Source: Pseudomonas agarici
Lineage (GTDB): Bacteria > Pseudomonadota > Gammaproteobacteria > Pseudomonadales > Pseudomonadaceae
DNA: 64,000 nucleotides
Direction of reading: 5' to 3'
Assembly (NCBI RefSeq): GCF_900109755.1
Contig: NZ_FOAR01000018.1
Coordinates: 1 to 64,000, forward strand
The notes under the pieces are model-generated. The model was not told the DNA's origin and did not search any database. It saw only the letters and a program-made list of their open reading frames with translations. Both the position numbers and the translations under genes were made by a program. Position 1 is the stretch's first letter. Each line of letters begins with the position of its first letter. Below are positions 43,799 to 52,010 of the stretch, piece after piece.

Positions 43799-45631
43799 AT
43801 GCTATATCGTCGTTTCGAACAACTGATCGATATCTTCCGCGACGCCCCCACCGCCGCTCCCCCCAATGCCGTCCTGCCCTTTTATCTGTATTACCTGCGC
43901 CAAGTCTGGCCCAGTTTTGCCGCCTTGCTGGTCGTCGGCCTGTTCGCCTCCCTGATCGAAGTGGCGTTGTTCAGCTACCTGAGCCGAATTATCGACCTGA
44001 CCCAGGGCACACCCAATAGCGAATTCTTCACCCTCCATGGCACTGAGTTGCTGTGGATGACGGCGGTTACGCTGGTGCTGCGACCGATCTTCTTCGGCTT
44101 GCACGACCTGCTGGTGCATCAGACTATCAGCCCCGGCATGACCAGCCTGATCCGCTGGCAAAACCACAGTTATGTGCTCAAGCAGAGCCTGAATTTTTTC
44201 CAGAACGATTTCGCCGGACGCATCGCCCAACGCATCATGCAGACCGGCAACTCGCTACGCGACTCCGCTGTCCAGGCCGTTGATGCGCTCTGGCACGTGC
44301 TGATCTATGTGATCAGTTCGCTAGTGCTGTTCGTCGAGGCAGACTGGCGCCTGATGATCCCGCTGCTGGTCTGGATCGCTTGCTACATCGGCGCCCTGTA
44401 TTACTTCGTACCACGGGTGAAGGAACGTTCGGTGATCTCCTCCGACGCCCGCTCCAAGCTGATGGGCAGGATTGTCGACGGCTACACCAACATCACCACT
44501 CTCAAGCTGTTCGCTCACACCCATTTCGAGCAGCAGTACGCCCGCGATGCGCTGTTGGAGCAGACTGAGAAAACTCAACTGGCCTCTCGCGTAGTGACCA
44601 GCATGGACGTCGCCATCACCAGCATGAACGGTCTGCTGATTGTCGGCACCACCGGCCTGGCGCTATGGCTCTGGAGCCAGTCGCTGATCTCGGTCGGCGC
44701 CATCGCCCTGGCCACTGGCCTGGTGATCCGCATCGTCAACATGTCGGGTTGGATCATGTGGGTAGTCAACGGCATCTTCGAAAATATCGGCATGGTCCAG
44801 GACGGCTTGCAGACCATCGCCCAGCCGCTGAGTGTGACCGATCGCAAGCAAGCGCCACACCTGGCGGTCAGCCGTGGCGAAGTATGCTTTGAGCAGGTGG
44901 ACTTTCACTACGGCAAGCGCAGCGGGGTGATCGACGGCCTCAACCTGACGATTCGTCCGGGCGAGAAAATCGGCCTGATCGGCCCCTCGGGCGCCGGCAA
45001 GTCGACCCTGGTCAACCTGCTGCTGCGGCTCTATGACCTGCAGGGCGGAAGAATTCTGGTGGATGGTCAAAACATTGCCGAGGTCGCTCAGGAAAGCCTG
45101 CGCGCGCGCATCGGCATGATTACCCAGGACACGTCGCTGCTGCATCGCTCGATTCGCGACAACCTGCTATACGGCAAGCCCGATGCCAGCGATGCCGAAC
45201 TCTGGGAAGCGGCACGCAAGGCCAAGGCCGACCAGTTTATTCCCCGGCTGTCGGACGCCGAGGGCCGTACCGGCTTCGACGCCCATGTCGGCGAGCGCGG
45301 GGTGAAGCTCTCCGGTGGCCAGCGCCAGCGCATCGCCATTGCCCGCGTGCTGCTCAAGAACGCACCGATCTTGATCATGGACGAAGCCACCTCGGCGCTG
45401 GACTCGGAAGTCGAGGCGGCGATCCAGGAGAGCCTGGAAACTCTGATGGAGGGCAAGACGGTGATCGCCATCGCCCACCGCCTCTCGACCATCGCCCGCA
45501 TGGATCGCCTGGTGGTGCTGGAAAACGGCCGCATCGCCGAAACCGGCAGCCACGCCGAATTGCTGGCCCATGGCGGCCTGTATGCGCGATTGTGGCAACA
45601 CCAGACCGGCGGCTTTGTCGGTATCGACTGA
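43799..45631 (+). CDS. ABC transporter, fused permease and ATPase
   Basis: A 610-residue half-transporter. Six spans occupy about residues 30-330. The nucleotide-binding domain has Walker A IGPSGAGKSTLVNLLLRLYD, Q-loop ITQDTSLLHRSIRDNL, signature LSGGQRQRIAIARVLL, Walker B ILIMDEATSALD and the His switch AIAHRLSTIAR. It should dimerise as an exporter of lipids, peptides or drugs; the family (MsbA-like ABCB) does not fix the substrate. A GC-rich hairpin (43715-43758) lies in the 85-bp gap after ppiA. Confidence 0.88.
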   Translation: MLYRRFEQLIDIFRDAPTAAPPNAVLPFYLYYLRQVWPSFAALLVVGLFASLIEVALFSYLSRIIDLTQGTPNSEFFTLHGTELLWMTAVTLVLRPIFFGLHDLLVHQTISPGMTSLIRWQNHSYVLKQSLNFFQNDFAGRIAQRIMQTGNSLRDSAVQAVDALWHVLIYVISSLVLFVEADWRLMIPLLVWIACYIGALYYFVPRVKERSVISSDARSKLMGRIVDGYTNITTLKLFAHTHFEQQYARDALLEQTEKTQLASRVVTSMDVAITSMNGLLIVGTTGLALWLWSQSLISVGAIALATGLVIRIVNMSGWIMWVVNGIFENIGMVQDGLQTIAQPLSVTDRKQAPHLAVSRGEVCFEQVDFHYGKRSGVIDGLNLTIRPGEKIGLIGPSGAGKSTLVNLLLRLYDLQGGRILVDGQNIAEVAQESLRARIGMITQDTSLLHRSIRDNLLYGKPDASDAELWEAARKAKADQFIPRLSDAEGRTGFDAHVGERGVKLSGGQRQRIAIARVLLKNAPILIMDEATSALDSEVEAAIQESLETLMEGKTVIAIAHRLSTIARMDRLVVLENGRIAETGSHAELLAHGGLYARLWQHQTGGFVGID

Positions 45632-45816
45632 CCTCGCCCTCGTTGATCGTGCCACGCCCCCCACAAAAAAGTGCGCCGTGGCGGCCTGGCGGGACTGGAA
45701 TTGTCGGTAAAGCCTGCTGTACTGATTTCTGACTCAGGCAGGGAGCCTGTCGTCAGGTTGCATGGAAGCATCACCGCGTTATCGGAGCGATAGGCTGACC
45801 TATCAAGGCAGGATGC

Positions 45817-46515
45817 ATGTCTCTGTTCAAACGTTCAGTAACAGAAGGATTAGGTACGTTCTGGCTGGTCTTGGGAGGTTGCGGCAGCGCGGTATTGGCG
45901 GCGGCTTTCCCCAATGTGGGCATCGGTCTGCTCGGTGTGTCCCTGGCGTTCGGGCTGACGGTGCTGACCATGGCCTTTGCCATCGGACATATCAGTGGCT
46001 GCCACCTGAATCCGGCGGTTTCCGTCGGGCTGGTGGTCGGCGGGCGCTTTCCTCTGCGGGAGCTGCCGGCCTACGTGGTCGCCCAGGTAATCGGCGGCAT
46101 CGTCGCGGCGGCACTGCTCTACTTTATCGCCAGCGGCAAGCCCGGCTTCGAACTGGCGAGTGGCTTGGCCTCCAACGGTTACGGCGAACATTCTCCAGGC
46201 GGTTATTCGCTAGCGGCGGGGTTTGTCTGCGAACTGGTGATGACGGCGATGTTTCTGCTGATCATTCTCGGGGCCACCGATAAACGCGCGCCCAGCGGAT
46301 TAGCGCCCATCGCCATCGGCCTGGCCCTGACGCTGATCCACCTGATCTCGATCCCGGTGACTAATACCTCGGTCAACCCGGCCCGCAGCACCGGACCGGC
46401 CCTGATCGTCGGCGGTTGGGCACTCCAGCAATTGTGGCTGTTCTGGCTCGCACCGCTGCTCGGCGCGCTACTCGGTGGCCTGGTCTATCGCTGGCTGGGC
46501 AAAGAGCAAGACTGA
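45817..46515 (+). CDS. aqpZ: aquaporin Z
   Basis: A 232-residue aquaporin with six spans and two NPA boxes: HLNPAVSVG (Asn65-Ala67) and SVNPARS (Asn187-Ala189, with the filter Arg190). The filter residues, including a His (HLISIP, about residue 175), are those of water-selective AqpZ rather than glycerol facilitators. It permits rapid water flow in osmotic response. It is preceded by a 185-bp non-coding gap and faces the convergent GNAT gene with only seven bases between. Confidence 0.93.
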   Translation: MSLFKRSVTEGLGTFWLVLGGCGSAVLAAAFPNVGIGLLGVSLAFGLTVLTMAFAIGHISGCHLNPAVSVGLVVGGRFPLRELPAYVVAQVIGGIVAAALLYFIASGKPGFELASGLASNGYGEHSPGGYSLAAGFVCELVMTAMFLLIILGATDKRAPSGLAPIAIGLALTLIHLISIPVTNTSVNPARSTGPALIVGGWALQQLWLFWLAPLLGALLGGLVYRWLGKEQD

Positions 46516-46522
46516 TAGAGGA

Positions 46523-47647
46523 TCAGGCTTGCCGGTAAGGCAGCGCCGCCCTCGCTTCTTCGGCATAGGCCAGGATGCCGACGCGCTCGCGGACCAGGAA
46601 ATCACTCACCGCCGCCTTCAGACCAAGGTGGCGCAGGTAATGCCAGGAATGAGTGATCACCGGTTCGAAACCGCGAATCAGCTTGTGCTCGCCCTGGGCC
46701 CCGGCATCGAAGCGTTGCAAGCCATGGGCGATGGCGTAATCCATGCCCTGATAGAAACAGGTCTCGAAATGCAGACGATCGAACTCGGCCAGACAGCCCC
46801 AATAACGCCCATAGAAGCTGTCACCACCGATCAGACTGAAGGCCATCGCCACCGGTCGAGTCCCCTGGCGCGCCAACACCACCCGGATCGCCTCGGGCAT
46901 GCGCTCGGCCAGCAGGCTGAAGAACGCCCGCGTCAAGTATGGCGTCTGGCGGCGCACCGCATAGGTGTTGGCGTAGCAGGCATAGACGAAATCCCACTGT
47001 GCTTCGCTCAGCTCACGCCCTTCTAGCCACTCGAACTCAAAGCCCTGGGCCGCGACCTGCTCGCGTTCCTTGCGCATCTGCTTGCGCTTGCGCGAGCTCA
47101 GGGCGTCGAGGAAGTCCTGGAAGTCGCGGTACTCGCGATTCGGCCAATGGTATTGGCAACCGAAGCGCTGCAACCAGCCCGGTTGCTCCGCCAGGGCGGT
47201 ATCGGCCAGGGTGTCGGTGAAATTGATATGGGCGCTGGACAGTTCCTCGATCTGCAGATACCCCGGCAGCGCCGCCAGCAGCTCGAAACCGTCTTCGGCA
47301 CGGGCCGCCAGCAATCGCGCGCCACTGACCGGGCTGAAAGGCACCGCCGTCAGCAGTTTGGGATAGTAGGCAATACCGGCGCGTTCGCAGGCCTCGGCCC
47401 AGCCATGGTCGAACACGTACTCGCCGTAGGAATGCCATTTGCGGTAACTGGGCAGCGCCGCGATCAGCCGGCCCTGTTCGATATGCAGTAGATGCTCCGG
47501 CTGCCAGCCGCAATGTTCACCCAGGCTGGCGCTGTCCTCCAGGGCGCTGAGGAAAGCATGCCGCAGAAACGGTTGTCCCGTGGGGACCAGCGCATCCCAA
47601 TCCGCGGGAGCGATCTCGCAAAGGCTGTGCAGACGTTGTAGCGGCAT
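46523..47647 (-). CDS. GNAT-fold acyltransferase (DUF482/FemAB-like)
   Basis: A 374-residue protein of the DUF482 family, a FemAB-like tandem GNAT fold. The family run is clear: PTGQPFLRHAFLSALEDSASLG at the N-terminus, KWHSYGEYVFDHGWAEACERAG, and the C-terminal YYQG-type FETCFYQGMDYAIAHGLQRFDAGAQGEHK. It is thought to transfer an acyl or aminoacyl group, but its substrate is unknown. ATG 47647 with GGGGA upstream is chosen over the frame to 47818. Confidence 0.82.
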   Translation of the reverse strand: MPLQRLHSLCEIAPADWDALVPTGQPFLRHAFLSALEDSASLGEHCGWQPEHLLHIEQGRLIAALPSYRKWHSYGEYVFDHGWAEACERAGIAYYPKLLTAVPFSPVSGARLLAARAEDGFELLAALPGYLQIEELSSAHINFTDTLADTALAEQPGWLQRFGCQYHWPNREYRDFQDFLDALSSRKRKQMRKEREQVAAQGFEFEWLEGRELSEAQWDFVYACYANTYAVRRQTPYLTRAFFSLLAERMPEAIRVVLARQGTRPVAMAFSLIGGDSFYGRYWGCLAEFDRLHFETCFYQGMDYAIAHGLQRFDAGAQGEHKLIRGFEPVITHSWHYLRHLGLKAAVSDFLVRERVGILAYAEEARAALPYRQA

Positions 47648-47816
47648 CGATATCCCCAGGCAGGTGCGTAACGCGGTGGGAGTATCGCGCAAGTACCCGG
47701 CCATGAGAACCCGAAGTCTTTGCAGCGCCGATGTTAAAGAGTCCTGGACCGGGCTGACTGGGATCCTGTCGAGCTCGCCGCCAGGGAGGTCTCGGCGGAT
47801 GCGCGATAGTCGAGGC

Positions 47817-47845
47817 AAAAAAAGACCCTGCCAAAGACAGGGTCC
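47817..47845 (-). terminator. intrinsic terminator downstream of the OprD-family gene
   Basis: GACCCTG (47825-47831) pairs with CAGGGTC (47839-47845) around seven bases; on the - strand it is followed by eight T residues (complement of 47817-47824). It follows the porin gene by about 100 bp. Confidence 0.82.
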
Positions 47846-47898
47846 AAAGAACTGCGCAAGCTTTAACGGATGAAGAAAAAGCTTTGAATCACCACATC

Positions 47899-47921
47899 GC
47901 CAGGCCTCGGGCCTGGCGACT
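47899..47921. repeat. GC-rich palindrome beyond the porin stop
   Basis: TCGCCAGGCC and GGCCTGGCGA are perfect 10-base inverted repeats with a 3-base centre. It lies between the porin stop and the terminator; possibly an mRNA 3' stabiliser or REP-type element. Confidence 0.45.
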
Positions 47922-47941
47922 ATTACGCTAAAACTGCCTGA

Positions 47942-49270
47942 TTACAGGAAGTTATAGGTGTAGTTGAAGATCAGGCGAGTCTGATCCTGGGCGGCGATGT
48001 TGGTCTCACCACGATAGGTACCAGTACGCAGGGTGGTACCGAAGCCCTTGAGCGCGCCGCTCTGGATAACATAGTCCACGCGCATGTCACGCTCCCACTC
48101 GTTCTGATCCTTGCCGATACCGGTAGGGGTCTTGATGTCGGTACCGCGCAGATAAGCGATCGATGCCTTCAAGCCGGGGACACCGAGCTTGGCGAAATCG
48201 TAGGAGTACTGACCGAAGTTAGTCTTCTCGCCGGCCCGAACGAAGCCGTTAACCATGCTGTCGGTGAACAGGTAGAAACTGGTGCCGCCGTTACCCTCGT
48301 TGCGCCCGTTACCGTCAACCACGTTGCCTTGGTTCAGGTAGACGAAACCGCCGTCGTCGCCAACGTCCTGATGGCCGAGCAGGAAGGCATGACCACCCAG
48401 GGTGTAGGTGAACATGGCGCTCCAGGTGCGGTTGTCGACTTCGCCAGCGTGCTTGGCATAGCCACCGTTGTTGTTGAATCGATAGCCGGCATCGCCGTTA
48501 TGGCCATCGGAACTGCTGTCGAAGTAACGCAGGTCGGTCTTGAACGACTGATCCTCACCGATCGGCAATACGTGTACCAGGCCGAAGAAGTCCTGCTTGT
48601 AGTAGTCCTTCAGGTTGGCGTGGTAGTACTGCAGGAGCAAATCTTTGGTGACTTTCCAGTCGGCACCGGCAAACCGGAACTGGTTGCTGTCCTCGGTACC
48701 ACCGGCAACGCTCAGGCCGGAGCTATTGCTCGAGGCGCGACCGGCGGAATGTTCGAGCTGGCCCGCGGTCAGCGTGAGGTTGTCGATCTCCTTGGAAGTC
48801 ACGATGCCACCGTCGAAGGTCTGTGGCAGCAGGCGGCTGTCGTTGGCGACCAGGATCGGCAGGTTCGGCGCCAGAGCGCTACCGACATGAGCTTCAGTCT
48901 TGGACACGAGGAACTTGGCGTTCGCCCCCAGACGGCTCCAGGTGGACGGCGCGGAACCGTCGCTGTCGCTCGGGAAGAACGAGTTGTTGTCCGGGTGATG
49001 GCCACGGCCACCGTCCAGGTGAATACCCATCAAGCCCTGAACGTCGACACCGAAACCCACTGTCCCCTGGGTGAAACCGGACTTGAGGTCGAGCTTCAGG
49101 CCCTCAGCGGTTTCATCTTGATCATTCGCGGTGCCTTCACGGGTGTCTGCACGGTAGTAGAACGTGCGCGAACTGAGCGACCCCTTGGTATCTTCGATAA
49201 AACCAGCGGCGCCTGCATGCTGCGCCAACACCCCTACGGCCACGGCCATGGCCAAGGTAGACTTCTTCAT
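47942..49270 (-). CDS. OprD-family outer-membrane porin
   Basis: A 442-residue porin with a signal peptide (MKKSTLAMAVAVGVLAQHAGA) followed by the OprD N-terminal motif FIEDTKGSLSSRTFYY. About 18 barrel strands follow, with loops rich in Gly/Asn/Asp, and the C-terminus ends NYTYNFL with the usual aromatic. OprD members admit basic amino acids, small peptides, or organic acids; the subtype cannot be fixed by eye, though it resembles the OprE/OprQ group. AGAGGAG precedes the ATG. A terminator follows at 47817-47845. Confidence 0.88.
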   Translation of the reverse strand: MKKSTLAMAVAVGVLAQHAGAAGFIEDTKGSLSSRTFYYRADTREGTANDQDETAEGLKLDLKSGFTQGTVGFGVDVQGLMGIHLDGGRGHHPDNNSFFPSDSDGSAPSTWSRLGANAKFLVSKTEAHVGSALAPNLPILVANDSRLLPQTFDGGIVTSKEIDNLTLTAGQLEHSAGRASSNSSGLSVAGGTEDSNQFRFAGADWKVTKDLLLQYYHANLKDYYKQDFFGLVHVLPIGEDQSFKTDLRYFDSSSDGHNGDAGYRFNNNGGYAKHAGEVDNRTWSAMFTYTLGGHAFLLGHQDVGDDGGFVYLNQGNVVDGNGRNEGNGGTSFYLFTDSMVNGFVRAGEKTNFGQYSYDFAKLGVPGLKASIAYLRGTDIKTPTGIGKDQNEWERDMRVDYVIQSGALKGFGTTLRTGTYRGETNIAAQDQTRLIFNYTYNFL

Positions 49271-49458
49271 TGATTCGCTCCTCTAGGTTCAAAAACTTCT
49301 ATTATTCTTGGGTTGCATCCATTGCCCTGAAACACCTGTGCGGTCGTCGCCCATGCCCAATCTGCCTTGTTGTTGGCATGGAATCTTGGCTTTGGGTTAT
49401 TTCAAGGCGGTTGCCATAAAGTGAAAGATTTATGACAACGGAACTTTTTGACACACAT

Positions 49459-49490
49459 AAAAAAGCAAAGCCCCTGTCCCGGGGCTTTGC
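49459..49490 (-). terminator. intrinsic terminator of the ECF sigma/anti-sigma operon
   Basis: GCAAAGCCCC (49465-49474) pairs perfectly with GGGGCTTTGC (49481-49490), six-base loop, followed on the - strand by TTTTTT. It lies 35 bp beyond the anti-sigma stop. Confidence 0.88.
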
Positions 49491-49525
49491 GTAAAAAGAT
49501 AGTGGCTTCTTGAGATTATTGCAAA

Positions 49526-49765
49526 TCAGATTTTTTCAGCGTTTTGCTGTTCAGCCGCTAATCGACGGGCCAATGCATCGAGGTTTTCGACCGGCGGTTC
49601 AGGCATTTCCTTCAAGGCGCCCTGCATCAATCGCATCTGGCGAATGAAACGCCGGCAGTTGGGGCAGACCATCAAGTGGTGACGCACCATCAGCCGCTCA
49701 CGAAAGCTCAATTGATCATCGAGGTAGTCGCTGGAGCGCGCCACTTGTTCCTTGCAGGTCAGCAT
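49526..49765 (-). CDS. zinc-finger anti-sigma factor
   Basis: A 79-residue protein with the zf-HC2 pattern: CKEQVARSSDYLDDQLSFRERLMVRHHLMVCPNC, i.e. the HxxxCxxC zinc site, and a Gln-rich C-terminus without a membrane span. Such small ZAS-domain proteins hold an ECF sigma factor inactive in the cytosol. Its ATG overlaps the sigma gene stop by seven bases, so the two are co-translated. Confidence 0.87.
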   Translation of the reverse strand: MLTCKEQVARSSDYLDDQLSFRERLMVRHHLMVCPNCRRFIRQMRLMQGALKEMPEPPVENLDALARRLAAEQQNAEKI

Positions 49766-50370
49766 TCGCCGGTTTCCTCAAAATGTTCCACGGTCGCGAA
49801 GACCTTCAATCGTGCCCTGTGAAGCAGCACCCGGACATTAGAGAGCGAGATATCGAGAAGATTACAGATTTCCTTCAACTCCAGGCCCTGGCGTTCACGC
49901 AGCAGCAGCACACTGCTCTGTAACTCGGGCAGACTCGACAGCGTCTGTTCCAGGCATTCACGCAGCTGATCCTCGCTGAGCAAGGCCTCGGGCGTGTCCT
50001 CGTGCCAGGAGAAGGGTGCCGGCGCCCAATGCCCGTCAGCGGAAAAACGCTCGTCGCCGACAGTGCCGTGAGGAGAAGCTAAATCTTCGAGCAGGACTTC
50101 CCGGCGATTCTGCTTGTAGCGATTCTTCGCCGCGTTCGCGGTGATGGTCAGCAACCAGGTCTTGAGACTCGAACGGCCCAGGAACCCCGAAAGGTTACGC
50201 GTCACCGCCAACCAGGCATCCTGCACGGCTTCATCGGCCTGGCGGCTGCCGACAATGGCATAGGCCACCGCGAGCATCGCACTCTGGTAGGTACTGACCA
50301 ACTCCTTGTACGCCTGTTGTTCACCAGCCAACAAGCGTTCGAGCAATTGAGTATCGTCCATCGCTGCCAT
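49759..50370 (-). CDS. ECF-type RNA polymerase sigma factor
   Basis: A 203-residue sigma-70 family factor with region 2 (KELVSTYQSAMLAVAYAIVGSRQADEAVQDAWLAV, then LKTWLLTITANAAKNRYKQ) and region 4 (LPELQSSVLLLRERQGLELKEICNLLDISLSNVRVLLHRAR). It should direct transcription of a stress or envelope regulon; the target promoters are not known. GAGG precedes the ATG; the start could be three codons later. It forms an operon with the zf-HC2 anti-sigma factor and sits beside the ketoacyl synthase gene, an order also found at P. aeruginosa PA3285/PA3286. Confidence 0.88.
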   Translation of the reverse strand: MAAMDDTQLLERLLAGEQQAYKELVSTYQSAMLAVAYAIVGSRQADEAVQDAWLAVTRNLSGFLGRSSLKTWLLTITANAAKNRYKQNRREVLLEDLASPHGTVGDERFSADGHWAPAPFSWHEDTPEALLSEDQLRECLEQTLSSLPELQSSVLLLRERQGLELKEICNLLDISLSNVRVLLHRARLKVFATVEHFEETGEC

Positions 50371-50537
50371 TTACAACCTCGCGCTCAGATTTCCGAGACA
50401 TTATGGAGCGTCAGTGTTTGCCGCCGCTCCATGCCCATGTTCAACACGAGAATGCGTCCTCTGCCCGAAACCCAGCGGAATATGGACATGGCCCTGGCGA
50501 CCCTGCGCGCACACGATGCCTGACGCGAAGGTGTCAA

Positions 50538-51659
50538 TCAACGTTTGCGTAGAATCACGCTGCCGATCGAATAACCCGCGCCGAACGAGCTGAGCACCGC
50601 CAGCGACCCCGCCGCGAGATCGTCCTGGTTCTTGTGCAAGGCAATCACCGAACCCGCCGAGCTGGTATTGGCGTAAGTATCGAGAATCACCGGCGCCTCC
50701 ATTTCCGAGGCTTCGCGACCCAGCAGCTTCTTGACGATCAGGTGGTTCATGCTGAGGTTGGCCTGGTGCAGCCAGAAACGCTTGACCTGACTGATATCCA
50801 ACTGGTTCTCGTGCAGGTGAGTACCGATCAGTTCGGCCACCATCGGACAGACATCGCGGAACACCTTGCGGCCTTCCTGGACAAACAGCTTGTCCGGTGC
50901 GCCGACGCCCTCTTCCGCCGCGCGGTTGAGGAAACCGAAGTTGTTGCGGATATTGTTGGAGAACTGGGTCAACAGCTTGGTGCCGACAATGTCGAACTGA
51001 TAAGAAGAAGTCGCCAGGTCCGCACGCTCGACAATCACCGCCGTCGCCGCATCGCCGAAGATGAAGTGACTGTCACGGTCGCGAAAATTCAGGTGGCCGG
51101 TGCAGACTTCCGGGTTGACCATCAGGATCGCTCTGGCCTGGCCCAACTGCACGCTGTTGCTGGCGGCCTGGATGCCGAAGGTCGCCGAAGAACAGGCCAC
51201 GTTCATGTCGAAACCGAAACCCCGAATGCCCAGCGCTTCCTGGACTTCGATCGCCACTGCCGGGTAGGCCCGTTGCAGGTTGGAGCAGGCGACGATCACT
51301 CCATCGATATCGGCGGCGGTCTTGCCGGCACGCTGCAAGGCCTGCTCGGCGGCGCCGGTGGCCATCTGGCAAAGGATCGACCATTCGTCATTACCACGCT
51401 CGGGCAGGCGCGGCTTCATGCGACGGGGGTCGAGAATGCCATCCTTGTCCATGACAAAGCGGCTCTTAATGCCGGAAGCCTTTTCGATGAATGCCGCGCT
51501 GGATTCGCTCAAGGCCTGAACCTCGCCCCGCTCGATGGCTGCAGCATTTTTGTCATTGAACAGCTGTACATAGGTATTGAAAGACTGCACCAGCTCTTCG
51601 TTGGAAATGCTGTTTGGCGGAGTGTATAGGCCGGTGCCGCTGATGACCACGTTATGCAC
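50538..51659 (-). CDS. beta-ketoacyl-ACP synthase III family protein (PA3286-like)
   Basis: A 373-residue FabH-like condensing enzyme. The catalytic triad is complete: Cys156 in NVACSSATFG, His298 in LHQANLSMNH and Asn331 in TYANTSSAGS. The long N-terminal insertion (residues about 20-95) and the neighbouring ECF sigma gene match P. aeruginosa PA3286, which takes octanoyl-CoA from beta-oxidation into fatty acid synthesis. Whether the substrate is the same here is inferred. It is separate from the fatty-acid synthesis operon. Confidence 0.85.
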   Translation of the reverse strand: MHNVVISGTGLYTPPNSISNEELVQSFNTYVQLFNDKNAAAIERGEVQALSESSAAFIEKASGIKSRFVMDKDGILDPRRMKPRLPERGNDEWSILCQMATGAAEQALQRAGKTAADIDGVIVACSNLQRAYPAVAIEVQEALGIRGFGFDMNVACSSATFGIQAASNSVQLGQARAILMVNPEVCTGHLNFRDRDSHFIFGDAATAVIVERADLATSSYQFDIVGTKLLTQFSNNIRNNFGFLNRAAEEGVGAPDKLFVQEGRKVFRDVCPMVAELIGTHLHENQLDISQVKRFWLHQANLSMNHLIVKKLLGREASEMEAPVILDTYANTSSAGSVIALHKNQDDLAAGSLAVLSSFGAGYSIGSVILRKR

Positions 51660-51850
51660 GGTCGTTCCTCTATATTCTGTTCAGGCAGAAAGCACTGGCG
51701 CCATCGTACCAATACATAAAAGGGCCAACCCCTGACAGCAGGGAGGACCCTGGCGCGTTTTTTCCGGTTCAGTCGCTGAACCTGGCATTTATAACCGCCA
51801 ATTGTGCCATAAACGCCGGGATTTCGCCGCAACGCCAATATTAACGACTG

Positions 51851-52010
51851 CTGGCCGCTACGGTGAGTTCGTTAGCTCAAGTTCGGGTACCAAAAGTCCA
51901 TGACCAAGGCGCTGTGACGAGTCATAGCCGGCTATGGCAAGGAACGACAACGCCGGTCAGAGACCGCTGGCGCCGAAGTTACCTCACAGCACTCACCACA
52001 CAGGCCACTA
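51851..52010. repeat. nested palindromic repeat, copy B
   Basis: A diverged copy of the 10325-10485 element in the same left-to-right order: GGTGAGTTCGTTAGCTCAAG near the left end, TGTGACGAGTCATAGCC in the centre, and ACTCACCACACAGGCCACTA at the right. Left and right outer arms are less perfect. The right end overlaps the hrpA stop codon (52008-52010). Copies this similar in two non-coding gaps mark a dispersed element. Confidence 0.8.

Noticed and set aside
49321..49440. Possible sigma-54 promoter before the OprD-family gene
   Set aside because: Candidates such as TGGCAA-N5-TTGAA lack the invariant GC of the -12 element.
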